Origin: Plakobranchus ocellatus
Lineage: Eukaryota; Mollusca; Gastropoda; Plakobranchidae
Length of the DNA stretch: 39,129 nucleotides
Direction: 5' to 3'
NCBI GenBank assembly: GCA_019648995.1
Contig: BLXT01008325.1
Location: 488,327 to 527,455 of the forward strand
Shown here: in pieces, positions 14,501 through 23,387 of the stretch
Position numbering within the stretch: the stretch's first letter is position 1
How the letters are laid out: every line of letters begins with the position of its first letter
Notes under the pieces: generated by a model
The model's input: the letters and a program-made list of their open reading frames with translations, nothing else
Told to the model about the DNA's origin: nothing
Databases searched by the model: none
Translations under genes and position numbers: made by a program

Positions 14501-16568
14501 NNNNNNNNNNNNNNNNNNNNNNNNNNNNNNNNNNNNNNNNNNNNNNNNNNNNNNNNNNNNNNNNNNNNNNNNNNNNNNNNNNNNNNNNNNGGGGGGAGGG
14601 AATGATATCATTTTCAAAGATAAATTTGTGTTTTGAACAAGTTGATCTTCTTTTTAGAGTCTGATGAGATAAAAATAACAATTCCATGTGAAAGGTACAC
14701 ATCCTTTTTATCTTTTTATTTTTTTTAACTTTTAAGGTTTTGGAACTCTGGTTATTGGAAGAGCCACCTTGCTGGACGGAAGTACCATATTAGTGCACTA
14801 TATGTAGTGGATTTGAAAAAGTTTAGACGAATTGCAGCTGGAGACAGACTGCGTGGACAATACCAAGGCCTTTCTCAGGTTTGTCTAAACTAATTTGTCA
14901 TTGTAGAATCTTAAAATATTTTAGTCTTTAAAAAAAAAAAATAAAATAAATAAATAAATGAGTAATTTTTTTGCTTTAACAGTAATGAATGATCATGTAA
15001 AATTATGAATTCAAAGTATCCTTGTAGTGCATAGATACCTTTTCTAAGTTTTGCAAACTTTTGAGAGGATTGACAAAAGGTTTGTGCAGTTCCAGTGTAC
15101 TCAAAAAAGATTTTCTTTTAATTTAAGTCCTTTAGGCAAATATGCTGTTGTATTAGTAGGCTGAAATCTGGTCTTTGTTGCAGTCAAGCTGTCCTTTCAT
15201 AGAAGTGTTGAATGATTTCTTCAAAAATTGGTATTTTAATAAATTTTAAGCATAACGAAATTTTTTCCCTGCCTTGAATGTATTTCATTTTATTTTATTT
15301 TTTTTTTTGATTTCTCAAACCATTTTTGACTTGTTTCTTGAGATGATTGCTGAAAAACGACTCAGAGGGTTGAGTGGGAAACATTCAGGTAATTGATTTA
15401 TCATCATCAAAGAGTATCGTTTCAGTGGTAGGAAACATGTTGTGTTGAAATGTGTACTTACTTATCTTTTCTAGGAATCTAGATCTTCTTTTCTCACTTT
15501 TCTTCTCACCCTTTCTCTCTGTGCAGGATCCAAACAGTTTGTCTAACTTGGATCAAGACTTGCCAAACAACATGATCCACCAGGTGGCCATCAAGTCTTT
15601 GCCACAGGAGTGGCTCTACTGTGAGACTTGGTGCAGTGAAGACACCAAGCCCCAAGCAAAAACTATTGATCTAGTATGTAGTGGCTCTGTGTGGTACACA
15701 TTCATAGTATGTGTTATAGGGGCTGGTTTTTTGTTAAAATAGGGGGATGACTTTGGAGAGGAGGTTATGTTTAATTTTTTTTTCACAGGACAGAGATATA
15801 ATAACTCACCTGTGATGCAAGCACAATTTTTAAAATCTTGTAGATATTGTGCAAATTTACCCATAAAGCAGTTGTTGTTTTTGGTTTTTGTTTTTTCAAA
15901 TCTGAGTTAACAGTTTCAAATAATCTATGAAGTATGATAAGCACAGAGAAAAACAATTCCAATTCCATTTGCTATGTAATTGTCAACTCTTGGAACAAGA
16001 GAGGCTGTAAGTTGCAATAAAAAAAGCATTTTTTTTCATTTTGTAAAAACTAAGTAAAAAGTTGGGGCTGGTTGATTTAAGAGAACTAAGCTTAAAAGCT
16101 TTACAGAGAGTAGCTATAAATTGAAAAATTGAAAATATTTAGAGAATTGATTTCTGATCAACCATTCATTAAAGAGGGCAAGAATTCTTTAAAAAAATTT
16201 AAGGCCTCTGGTTGTTTCTGGTGGTAACTGAGTATTGTAGAAGTTAGCGAGGATTTGCAATTTATTATTCAATAATTTTGATCAAGATTTACAAGTGCAG
16301 TTTAGTATTTAAAAATTGTGCTTAGAATTTTAGTTCTCTATTATTGCTCTCTCTTTCTTTCTTATTCTTCTCATCCTCCACATACCAGTGTAACAACCCC
16401 TTAACAAAAGAGCCCAAACTGAAGGCAGCAATGCGCATTGTTCCAGAGTGGAAGGATTATGACTACGAGATAAAAGTACTGTGGGACAATATATACCATA
16501 CTGATACGAAAAGCCAGAGAGAATATGAGCTTCCTGATTCTGCAACAACTGCTGCACCAAGTAAGTAG
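379..16568 (+). CDS. UGGT: UDP-glucose:glycoprotein glucosyltransferase, C-terminal half, 18 exons
   Basis: UGGT works in the ER lumen. It recognises misfolded N-glycoproteins and adds one glucose from UDP-glucose to their Man9 glycans, which sends them back to calnexin/calreticulin. Eighteen exons (listed separately) join through GT-AG introns with matching phases and no internal stop, giving about 650 residues. They align with vertebrate UGGT from memory over the whole length: the end of the sensor region ([67 protein letters not shown]) and the family-24 glycosyltransferase domain ([73 protein letters not shown]). The signal peptide and the N-terminal thioredoxin-like domains lie left of the window. 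The C-terminus is uncertain: the last exon ends ATTAAPSK-stop without an xxEL retrieval signal, and its stop overlaps a splice donor. Confidence 0.96.
510..1384 (+). other. Intron after exon a
   Basis: AT-rich intron. Apart from the 40-bp tandem repeat at 1184-1276 I see nothing in it; its short open frames have no recognisable product. Confidence 0.8.
1184..1276. repeat. 40-bp tandem repeat, 2.3 copies
   Basis: TCAACTTCCATTAGTTAAAT starts at 1184, a close copy starts at 1224, and a third, truncated one at 1264. It is intronic. Confidence 0.75.
1385..1480 (+). CDS. UGGT: UGGT exon b
   Basis: Acceptor CAG at 1382-1384, donor GTGAGA at 1481. It completes Lys and reads [12 protein letters not shown] to KIEFANDKY, matching the ASDLVMKVDALL segment of vertebrate UGGT. 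It ends two bases into a Ser codon. It is too broken by intron sequence to appear as a long open frame. Confidence 0.88.
1481..2474 (+). other. Intron after exon b
   Basis: AT-rich intron holding the 24-bp repeat at 2120-2191 and otherwise nothing that I can recognise. Confidence 0.8.
2120..2191. repeat. 24-bp tandem repeat, three copies
   Basis: TGCTCAAGTGATATGTTGCA plus four bases occurs three times back to back with one to four mismatches. It is intronic. Confidence 0.85.
2475..2577 (+). CDS. UGGT: UGGT exon c
   Basis: Acceptor ATAG at 2471-2474, donor GTCAGT at 2578. It reads [20 protein letters not shown] to QKMAAILM. The family signature here is the VDPTSREAQ stretch. It ends in phase 0. 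Confidence 0.93.
3292..3371 (+). CDS. UGGT: UGGT exon d
   Basis: Acceptor TCAG at 3288-3291, donor GTAAAG at 3372. It reads [20 protein letters not shown] to SEMPVK and ends two bases into a Ser codon. It corresponds to the RVFMNCQSKLSDMPLKS strand of vertebrate UGGT. Confidence 0.92.
3732..3921 (+). CDS. UGGT: UGGT exon e
   Basis: Acceptor TTCAG at 3727-3731, donor GTAGGC at 3922. It reads [17 protein letters not shown], then [20 protein letters not shown], then [12 protein letters not shown]. This is one of the best conserved parts of the sensor region. It ends in phase 0. Confidence 0.97.
4912..4963 (+). CDS. UGGT: UGGT exon f (52 bp)
   Basis: Acceptor TTAG at 4908-4911, donor GTAGGA at 4964. 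It reads [17 protein letters not shown] and leaves one base of a Gly codon. It matches AAEYELEYLLLEG of vertebrate UGGT. Confidence 0.92.
5266..5372 (+). CDS. UGGT: UGGT exon g
   Basis: Acceptor ACAG at 5262-5265, donor GTAGGT at 5373. It reads [20 protein letters not shown], then [13 protein letters not shown]. It ends in phase 0. PPRGLQF and DTIVMANL are family signatures. Confidence 0.96.
5373..6590 (+). other. Intron after exon g
   Basis: It contains the CT microsatellite at 5515-5604 and a shorter CT-rich patch near 5920-5957. A CCCCCCGGGGG stretch near 6456-6466 is locally GC-rich. Nothing else was recognised. Confidence 0.75.
5515..5604. repeat. Imperfect (CT)n microsatellite
   Basis: About 90 bp of TCTCTC with occasional TT, CA and TA interruptions, preceded by a short TG run (5502-5512). 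Confidence 0.95.
6591..6676 (+). CDS. UGGT: UGGT exon h
   Basis: Acceptor GTAG at 6587-6590, donor GTAAGG at 6677. It reads [20 protein letters not shown], then SEDVYNIE, and leaves two bases of a Ser codon. Confidence 0.95.
6677..8451 (+). other. Introns after exons h and i
   Basis: Introns 6677-7227 and 7313-8451. AT-rich; a (TTG)n run near 6698-6724. No gene or mobile element recognised. Confidence 0.75.
7228..7312 (+). CDS. UGGT: UGGT exon i
   Basis: Acceptor CCAG at 7224-7227, donor GTATGT at 7313. It reads [20 protein letters not shown], then KSKIIRVK, matching NNFKSKIIKVKV of vertebrate UGGT. It ends in phase 0. Confidence 0.93.
8452..8534 (+). CDS. UGGT: UGGT exon j, acidic linker
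   Basis: Acceptor ACAG at 8448-8451, donor GTAACT at 8535. It reads [20 protein letters not shown], then GLWDSIS. This is the acidic, poorly conserved linker between the sensor and the catalytic domain. The WDS motif is kept. Confidence 0.85.
8535..10390 (+). other. Longest UGGT intron, with a GC-richer insert-like patch
   Basis: AT-rich intron of 1.85 kb. The stretch from about 9360 to 10060 is clearly richer in G and C than its surroundings and carries the 49-53 bp duplication at 9851-9952, which suggests an old insertion. I could not assign it to a known element. Confidence 0.55.
9851..9952. repeat. Diverged tandem duplication of about 50 bp
   Basis: GTTGAGGACTTCAG to ACTTAGGC (from 9851) is followed by GTAGAGGACTTCAG to ACTTAGGC (from 9900). 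Both copies end with a similar A-rich ATTGTnAAA. Confidence 0.7.
10391..10489 (+). CDS. UGGT: UGGT exon k, start of GT24 domain
   Basis: It reads [20 protein letters not shown], then [12 protein letters not shown]; donor GTAAGG at 10490. [15 protein letters not shown] opens the GT24 domain. The acceptor is a tandem AAGCAG (10385-10390), so the exon may also start at 10388, adding one Ser in frame. Confidence 0.93.
10490..12371 (+). other. Introns after exons k and l
   Basis: Introns 10490-11533 and 11619-12371. AT-rich, with several T- and A-runs. Nothing recognised. Confidence 0.75.
11534..11618 (+). CDS. UGGT: UGGT exon l (GT24 domain)
   Basis: Acceptor ACAG at 11530-11533, donor GTAGGT at 11619. 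It reads [20 protein letters not shown], then NYLSPTFK, nearly identical to vertebrate UGGT. It ends in phase 0. Confidence 0.97.
12372..12481 (+). CDS. UGGT: UGGT exon m (GT24 domain)
   Basis: Acceptor CCAG at 12368-12371, donor GTATGG at 12482. It reads [20 protein letters not shown], then [16 protein letters not shown]. It leaves two bases of a Gly codon. Confidence 0.97.
12885..13045 (+). mobile_element. SINE-like element, copy 1 (in UGGT intron)
   Basis: It shares an ordered series of blocks with the copy at 20445-20580: TAGCGAnTCTGCCC, then TCTGCAGGGAnCCTT, CAGGnCTnG, and GCCTGAAnGCnTGAGATCA near its 3' side. In this copy the presumed pol III B-box region has decayed. Ends are approximate. 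Confidence 0.65.
13322..13394 (+). CDS. UGGT: UGGT exon n with catalytic DAD motif
   Basis: Acceptor CCAG at 13318-13321, donor GTAACT at 13395. It reads [20 protein letters not shown], then DADQ. DAD is the DxD motif that in GT24 enzymes binds the metal and the UDP-sugar. Its presence suggests an active enzyme. Confidence 0.97.
13395..14010 (+). other. Intron after exon n
   Basis: AT-rich with no recognisable feature. Confidence 0.75.
14011..14114 (+). CDS. UGGT: UGGT exon o (GT24 domain)
   Basis: Acceptor TTAG at 14007-14010, donor GTAAGT at 14115. It reads [20 protein letters not shown], then [14 protein letters not shown]. It leaves two bases of an Arg codon, completed by the next exon beyond the assembly gap. 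Confidence 0.97.
14339..14590. other. Assembly gap (252 N)
   Basis: All N. It lies in the intron between exons o and p, flanked by a T-run on the left and a G-run on the right. The flanking UGGT exons are in phase, so no coding sequence need be missing. Confidence 0.99.
14737..14878 (+). CDS. UGGT: UGGT exon p (GT24 domain)
   Basis: Acceptor TAAG at 14733-14736, donor GTTTGT at 14879. It reads [20 protein letters not shown], then [20 protein letters not shown], then QYQGLSQ. The FW to [16 protein letters not shown] block is strongly conserved in GT24. It ends in phase 0. Confidence 0.97.
14879..16388 (+). other. Introns after exons p and q
   Basis: Introns 14879-15526 and 15674-16388. AT-rich; nothing recognised except a TAAA run near 14942-14958. 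Confidence 0.75.
15527..15673 (+). CDS. UGGT: UGGT exon q (GT24 domain)
   Basis: Acceptor GCAG at 15523-15526, donor GTATGT at 15674. It reads [20 protein letters not shown], then [19 protein letters not shown]. The DQDLPNN motif of the active site is intact. The usual WCETWC is YCETWC here. It ends in phase 0. Confidence 0.97.
16389..16568 (+). CDS. UGGT: UGGT exon r, last recognised exon
   Basis: Acceptor CCAG at 16385-16388. It reads [20 protein letters not shown], then [16 protein letters not shown], then a diverged tail ending ATTAAPSK and TAG at 16566-16568. Conservation with vertebrate UGGT ends at DYDxEIK. The last codons overlap a good donor (GTAAGT from 16560), so the exon may end at 16559 and splice to a further exon that carries the ER-retrieval signal. 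I did not find that exon. Confidence 0.85.
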   Translation, partial: CNNPLTKEPKLKAAMRIVPEWKDYDYEIKVLWDNIYHTDTKSQREYELPDSATTAAPSK

Positions 16569-19470
16569 TAATATAATTTAAAAAACAATACATGTATTTC
16601 TAGTCTGTACTTATGACACTTCTGCTGACATATCTATCTATACATGTGTATCTTCTGTCATTTGCACTGATGGGTGCAGTGGGGAGACACATTTATCTGT
16701 GGGCAACTAGGCAAATCGCCTGGACAAGTGACACTCCTTGGGTTTTAGCTGTGCAATTGATTGGATTAAATCTTTCTGTTGACAGAAATCAGATGAACCT
16801 AAGACATACACAAATGAGAAACAGCTCGTTAAGAGAAATTTCAGGCACTTCAGCATATTGTTCTGGAGAGGAAGAGCAGAAATTGCAGGCCTCAGACCAT
16901 GAAACATATAAACAACTTAGATGTTTTTGGTTCAGTTTCCTTAAAAATAACATCAACAACACTCAAATTTTTTTTATTTTTACCTAAAGAAATGTTGAGA
17001 TATGCACACATTTCATTCCAGTACAAATTTTTTATGGCGACGCCTGGAAAAAACTACTTACATTGTACAATATAATATAATAACCTGGGGTTTTTTTTGT
17101 TGTTTTTTTTTCTCCCAGATACAAAAAGCCCAAAGACAGAGCTTTGACAGCTGCCCGGGTTTTAGGAGCTTCATATTCCAATGCATGTGTATATGTTGTT
17201 ATACATTTATTTTAGTGCCAAGACCATTTGACTGGACACCATTTTTTTTTTTTTTTGTCATATGCCTTTAGAAAGAAAGGGGAATGCTAGAGCTAAAGTG
17301 TGAAAGAGGGAATAAATGGGGAGTTCTGTATTGTACCACTAGGCATGATTTGAGAGCCTGGCTTCAAACTGGCTTTTTTCTTGGATAAGTAAATATCTAG
17401 ATGACCCTTTCATTTCCTTCATACTTATAAAATTATGTGGGCTTGGGTCTATATTTGCTGCTGTTAGCAGATTGCATATTAAGGCAGTCATAAACTGCTT
17501 CACGTTTATAACATCTTTAAATTCTATGGTTTAAAAAACACTAGCTTAAATCTCAGAAATTTTTGGGCTTTTGATTCATTTGCCCTGGTGGCAAAATGTT
17601 TTTTGCTTTGTTTTTTCCTCTCTTTTAACTTTTTGTTGTATTATTCATCAAAATTTTGAAAATTTATCCAAAATGAAGAATAATGCTTTGAATCTTACAT
17701 GATAAAGAATAAACACTATGAGGGCTTGTAAGGCTGTATGTGAGTATAGAGTGGCAGGCTTTTGAAAGTGGTGACAATGGATTGGTGCTGAGAAATATAC
17801 AATAAAAAGATGCAGTTATTTTGTTATTTAAAATGACTAACTGTAGAACAAATGCTGAAGAGTATATTATATAAATGAACCACCCAGAGCAAAGTATACA
17901 CATGTTACACTGAGTTGTTTTGAGCTACAGTTCAAATTTAAAAATCGAGTTTCAGTCCCATTTTTTTTTGCTTGAAAATGAATCTAAAACCATTTCTCAA
18001 CCATTCAAGTACAATATCATGGTTCATAACAGTCTTAATTTTTTAGAAGTCATTCTCAAAGACAACTAGTCATTAAAAATCTTGCAGAAGTTTGCTACCT
18101 TTAAATGTGTTTTCCTCAAAACTTAAGTGCATCGTAGAGTGGTTACCTGCAGGGAACCAATTTTCAAAGGTTTACAGGGTTTTTTACACAATTGTGTTAA
18201 AGTCATATTTTTTTCACCATCTTTAAGCGCAAAAAAAATCTACTTATTCTTATGATACTGAAAAGTCCAAATGTCCAAATTCGACATGTATATACTTTGC
18301 CCAGGGTGCCTCACAAATAATATGTTGTTGTCCGAATTCCCATTGTTTTTCAATTTTTAATTGAAAAGAGTATAAAGTCTTCAATCCAATTTCATTGCAC
18401 TGAATAGTCCATTGTGTTCAAGTATGTTTTGATGGTTTTTTTTTTGCTTTTTAAAAATTGTTATTATTATCATCATAAATACTTAGGGTAATATTTCCAT
18501 ATGATATGCAATATGAAAGTAGACCTGATACGAATTTTAAAATATTTCCACACCATAACCTTGAGATTTTGGCTGTATCAGGTCCTTTTTAAAAAGTGTC
18601 AGTTGTTGTACATATGCAGGTATTTTTAATCGTTGTGGGAATTACTTGCTTTTTCCTTTTTTTATCTTTCTTTTTCGTTGTGACCGACTCATTAACAGCA
18701 TTTAACATCAGCAGCTTTTATTTCAATGAGATGGCTGAAGAGAGGAAAATTAGTGAAAGAAAAATTATCAAACAAATAATTTTGCTTTGCTGTTTTTTTA
18801 AAGTTTAGCATTTTCTTTCATCTTTCGTTTATTTTCATAAAGCAAAATACAATTTAAAGTTGTGCCACTTCACAGTTATAAGATTGCAACATTACACTTT
18901 TAATCTCTTGACATTTTTTTTTTGTTGTTCTGTACCTTTTTGTCTGGATGCAGACTGCACAAAGGTATAAAAAAATATTACTTACATAGATGGTTTGTGC
19001 ATGGTCGCAAAATCTTATGTTTTCCTAGCAAACCAAGGACTCAGTCTTTCTCTTTCAAGAAGAAAGCGCTGGCCTTTAGACTGTTATAGTAAGATTGGGC
19101 TGAAAAAAAGAAACATCCCAAGAAGAACTGCATTGAGAGCAATCACATAAGATCAGATAAACGGTTCATGCAACTGCAATACTTAAATATCTGACAGTTT
19201 AGGTTAGTAGTTCTAAGATCATTTTTTTTTCCTTATGGTTTCTTAATAATCTCTTAAATTTTCATAATTTGAATATTTTTTTCATTCCTACACGGCTTGA
19301 AGACTTCCAGGATGGTCTCAACTTATTTAATTTTGTGGCCGGATACATGTAGACATACAAAGGAAAATTTATTTTCTAATAGTTTTGTCTCGTCATCCCG
19401 AAAGATTGGCCTCAATTGTTTTGAAGAAGATATAGGACTGGTTTGGTTTTTGTTTTTTGTATGTAGCCAG
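16569..19470. other. Non-coding stretch downstream of UGGT
   Basis: No gene recognised. Possible poly(A) signals AATAAA lie at 17708-17713 and 17801-17806. It may be a UGGT intron before a missed last exon, or 3' UTR. The short open frames here lack any family resemblance. Confidence 0.55.
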
Positions 19471-19474
19471 TCCA

Positions 19475-19562
19475 CAACAAGGTAATCTCAAGCTTTCAGG
19501 CTTTCCGTCAGGCCAGGACTCCAGTGGCGGGGCTCAAAACCACAACAAAAGGGTCCCTGCTG
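19475..19562 (-). mobile_element. SINE-like element, copy 2 (3' part)
   Basis: Read on the - strand it gives CAGGGACCCTT, GGTTTTGAGCCCCGCCA, CCTGGCCTGA, then GCCTGAAAGCTTGAGAT and the tail TTGTGGACTGGCTACATAC. These are the same blocks, in the same order, as copies 1 and 3. Confidence 0.7.
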
Positions 19563-19819
19563 AATATGCATTTTCTATGTTTTGCCTCATCTTAACTCAC
19601 AGGTGATATTTTTTCTCACAATTGCTGCGGGAAGCCTAAACGTTTCTCTGAGCCGCTCCCATTGTTGCAAACATTAAAAGAGTTTTTTTTTCCGGCCAAG
19701 GTAAATCCTGTAGTGCTGTGGGAACGGCTTGAAGAGGTAGTTGGGTATCTTATCTAGTTTCAGTTTCTTTGGAGGTTTCAGGAAAATCTCAAGGCTGCTA
19801 TATACCATGGAAGTTGCAC

Positions 19820-20000
19820 GTTCTAGATCAAAGTCTCACAGTTTGTTTTTGTGCCTTTGGGCGTGATTCTGGTATGGAGAATATAATGACTCAGCAGACA
19901 AGGATCCAGATAATATTGTGAAAGATCCAGAAAGGTCTAATCCAGAGACCAGCTCAGATTCTGAGATTGATAGACCTAGATCTGATTCCAGAGCCTCTGT
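19820..20000. repeat. Degenerate GATCTAG/GATCCAG-type simple repeat
   Basis: The words TCTAGATC, GGATCCAGAT, AGATCCAGA, CCTAGATCTGATTCCAGA recur at irregular spacing. This explains the open, Ser/Asp/Pro-rich frame here without a gene. Confidence 0.5.
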
Positions 20001-20444
20001 AAACTTTTTAACATTCAGTTTCATTCATTTCCTTAATCATACATTGCCAAAAAAAAAAAAAAACCAGCACAAAACCGCTATTATATTTATTTATATGCTT
20101 TATTTGCCTTAAAAGTAGCTTACCCCAAAAATTCCATGGCCTCAAATCTATATAGTTTCCAAATTTTATTTAAAAAAAAAAATATTCATGCATTTTTTAT
20201 CAAATTTGTTTTATTTCAAATATCTGTTTTTGTTTTACTGTATGTACAAATTTCACGGATATTGGTTCATATGTTTATACAAAGAGCAATAAAAAAATAA
20301 AAAAAAAACCTTAAAAACTCTGGCTCCAGGTGTATGAGTGCCTATAAATATAGGGCACTGGGTGATTTAAAGATTGGCCTCAATTGTTTAGATTGAAATT
20401 GTTAGCCTATGTCATCATATATGTTTCAAGATTTCAGAGAGGAG

Positions 20445-20580
20445 AGACACAGTAGCTAGCGAGTCTGCCCTTAGATCTGCAGGGATCCTTCTGTCCCAGG
20501 TTTGAACTGCGCCACCAGCGCCCAGGCCTGATGGAGTGCCTGAAGGCCTGAGATCACATTGTATACTGGATAAATACAAA
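20445..20580 (+). mobile_element. tRNA-derived SINE-like element, copy 3 (best preserved)
   Basis: CACAGTAGCTAGCGAG resembles a degenerate pol III A box. About 45 bp further, CAGGTTTGAACTGC resembles a B box (GGTTCGAANCC type). Then follows the family's 3' part CCCAGGCCTG, GCCTGAAGGCCTGAGATCAC and a tail ATTGTATACTGGATAAATAC. Assignment as a tRNA-derived SINE rests on the box spacing and on the copies found in this window. Confidence 0.65.
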
Positions 20581-22640
20581 AACCAAAAAGAGAGGAGAGT
20601 GACACATTTATTTTAGCTGACTTGAGCAAAGAAAGAACAAAGTTCTAGAAGTTTTCAATACAGCAAACGATTATGATAAAAAAGCCAGTTGCTTTGGCTT
20701 TCTTTCTTTTTATTTGTTTCGATTTTTTTAAATCTTTTGTTCTGAATAAATAATTGGGATTTAAGACTTCATGTATTCGCAATGTTGCCAATGATTTAGA
20801 GTCTATGATTTCCAAATTAATTGAATTTTAGTTCTTTTCAATCTAATGCATTATAATCCCAGATGTGGAAGGAAAATTTTTAGCTCGATTCTTTCACCAA
20901 GCATAATATATTAATCTCACTTTTGTGTTGTGCGGTAGTACAGTTTTTTGCTTTTTTTCTGTGTCTCTTTCACACAATTAAGCATCCAATATGACCAGGC
21001 TTGTTGAAAGTGGTAATGAAGAAAATGATAATAACAATACTTTAACAAACAACAGTAATGTATTCCTGCATTTTATTACCTTAGAGAGAGCAATGGTTTG
21101 TGAAGTTACTATCATTCTTTGATCACAGGGCTGATTCAGCATGCTGGGTGTGTATGTGAGTGTCAGAATTTATGAATAGGACAGTGTAAGTTTGTATGCT
21201 TCATGGGGGACTTTCTTAAATCTGAAGATGATATGAATAATTAGTATAGATGGGTCTAGTTATCACAAAATACGTATTGGGAAGAAATTCTCTTCAATTT
21301 TTTTTAAATTTTTGCTCTTGGCAAGTATGATGGTCATCATAAAGATGTGTAATGGAAAAGTGGATCATCAATTGTGTATTGACACTGAACAATTTTACTT
21401 AATGTGGACGTAACTAAAATTTCTTAGTTCTATTAAGCATCAAAGGAAATGAATATTCAATGTTTATTGATTTTTGCATAAATTTATTTATTGAATAAGA
21501 AATGTGATGTACACCATTCTTAACAATTTTTACATAAAGAATAATCATCAGCTGTTCATAACCTTGTAATTTATATTTCAATATTTAGTGATGTCAATGT
21601 TAGCATGAAAAAAATGTTCTCTCAAATAGCCTTTTCAAATGTTGACATAACAAAAGAATGCTCGCTGGTTCAAAACATTTAAAAAAAAAATATTGACATA
21701 TTTACAAGAGACCATTGATACTTTTACATTACTATCTTGTCAATGTGAACTTTACAAAGGAAAATAATATGTTTTATACTTATGGTCCTGTTGATGTTCG
21801 CATTACAAAAGATCATTCTTCCATTTCAGTGCACTATTTTTTCAATGTTAGCATTACACTTACATTTACAAGATACCTTACTTTCTCAACACTTTCCTGT
21901 AAATTTTAGCTTTACAAAGGAACAAATATTTTCTGTGTTCAACACATGGTTATATTCATTTTGACACTTAGATAATTCTTCCATTCGACAGCGCAGCTTT
22001 TGAATACTTTACATACAGAGTTATAATGATGATTTGAATATTACATTACATTATCATGCTTCTCTTGCAGAAGATCAGATGTGCTCACTTGCTGTAGAGT
22101 AGAACCATGGATTATAATAATTTTTGTTTCATGACTTTGAGATTTCGTCATTGCAATCTTGCTGTATTTTGAGCCTGCTAAAGTTGTTTGATTGCTCTTA
22201 GTTCAAAGATAGATAAAAATAGAGATGTTCTTGGCTTACCTTTCCAGGCAAAGTGTACAATTTCTTTTGTGAAAATATTTAATAAAATGTTTTGCTATTT
22301 TTGCTCCATGGTAAAATAAGGAAATTGTTTTAGGTTTTTAAACTAATGGGAAAAGTTTTTTTTGTTTGTAACATGCTTTTTTGTTGTTATTATTATTATT
22401 ATTTTTTTTTTTAACTAGGAAAGGCATGAGAGAGGCTAGTTAGAGAGAAATGAAAATGATTGATTCTCTACTTCTTTATTGTTTAATTTGAACTCCATGT
22501 TTTGTTCTAATGCTCTAGCGCTTTGTTAGTTAGTTCGAGTGGCAATGGGGATATTAATGATTTTGAGTGTTTGCATAAATTGGGAAAGAATATTTTCCAT
22601 GCACAAAATGCAATAAACGATTATCTTATCTTGTTCTAAT
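20581..22640. other. Non-coding stretch, possible distal UGGT 3' UTR
   Basis: AT-rich. Between about 21590 and 21915 a diverged repeat recurs every 52-54 bp in its second half (TCAATGTTAGCATTAC-like words at 21736, 21790, 21842, 21896). AATAAA occurs at 22281 and 22612. No gene recognised. Confidence 0.5.
22612..22617 (+). terminator. Candidate poly(A) signal AATAAA
   Basis: AATAAA followed within 15-60 bp by a T- and GT-rich stretch (TTATCTTATCTTG to CTTCTGTGTGTTT), the usual layout of a cleavage and polyadenylation site. Whether UGGT uses it, 6 kb beyond its last recognised exon, is open. Confidence 0.35.
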
Positions 22641-23380
22641 TTCTTTGCTTCTGTGTGTTTAAGTCTTGATTTTTTGTTTTATTTATTCATTTATTTTTTT
22701 AAATTTATTTTTGCTAAATATATAAATATACATATACTTGAGAGGCGCAGCTAAAACTATTATCGAGTTAGATTTCTTAATAGTTTAGTGCTATTTCTTG
22801 GAATATTTGTAAGGCTGCTTTATGTATTTACCAATCTCATTACCACATTTTCTATTTCTCTTAATTCATTGGACGATGCCTCACTCTAATTCCTTCTACT
22901 TTCATCACACCCATTATTCAGTACTAAGAGGTCTACACTTGAATCAAGACACAGAAGTTCTTCACACTGAAATCGCGCCTGTGGTTCCTTTCCACGTTAA
23001 TGGGAAATTCATTAAATAGACCAAAAAACATTTATAGCATTATAAATTCGAACGTTCAAGTACACTTATTGTGGTGAACAATTTCATAGTAGCAACATTA
23101 TTTTCTTCCCACCAAAGAAAGGGCTACAACTATGCAATATAAACTGTTTTAGGGGAAATGATTTTTCAAATATTTTCGGTGGTATTGAAAAACCAGTCAA
23201 ATTCGAGGAACAGAGAGAAATTTCATTTTTTTTAAAAATACTCTTCACATAAACACCGCACCGAGATATTCTCAGCGTCTTTCGCTGAGGAAAGTGAGTT
23301 TTTACAACCATTCTTTCTAATAAATTTGAATGCACAAGATCCAGCTACAAGCTCACGGAAGAGATTGTATAGGAAAGAAA
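22641..23380. other. No gene recognised
   Basis: AT-rich to 23040, then gradually more balanced. A perfect 7-bp stem with a 5-base loop sits at 23271-23289 (CTCAGCG, TCTTT, CGCTGAG). Nothing else. Confidence 0.5.
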
Positions 23381-23387
23381 AGGAAAA

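Noticed and set aside
14268-14702. Four open frames over the first run of N
   Set aside because: They consist of undetermined codons across the assembly gap and carry no evidence.
16613-16987. 124-codon frame on + just after the last UGGT exon
   Set aside because: It is not in phase with a good acceptor, lacks similarity to UGGT tails and has no xxEL end. An acceptor at 16781-16784 gives a frame without a retrieval signal either.
19107-19128. GAAGAACTGCATTGA, which looks like a frame ending EELH
   Set aside because: An ER-retrieval signal must end in L; here a His follows, and no acceptor lies close upstream in the right phase.
19836-20112. Ser/Asp/Pro-rich open frame (KDPERSNPETSSDSE)
   Set aside because: It is explained by a degenerate GATCTAG/GATCCAG simple repeat, open on both strands.
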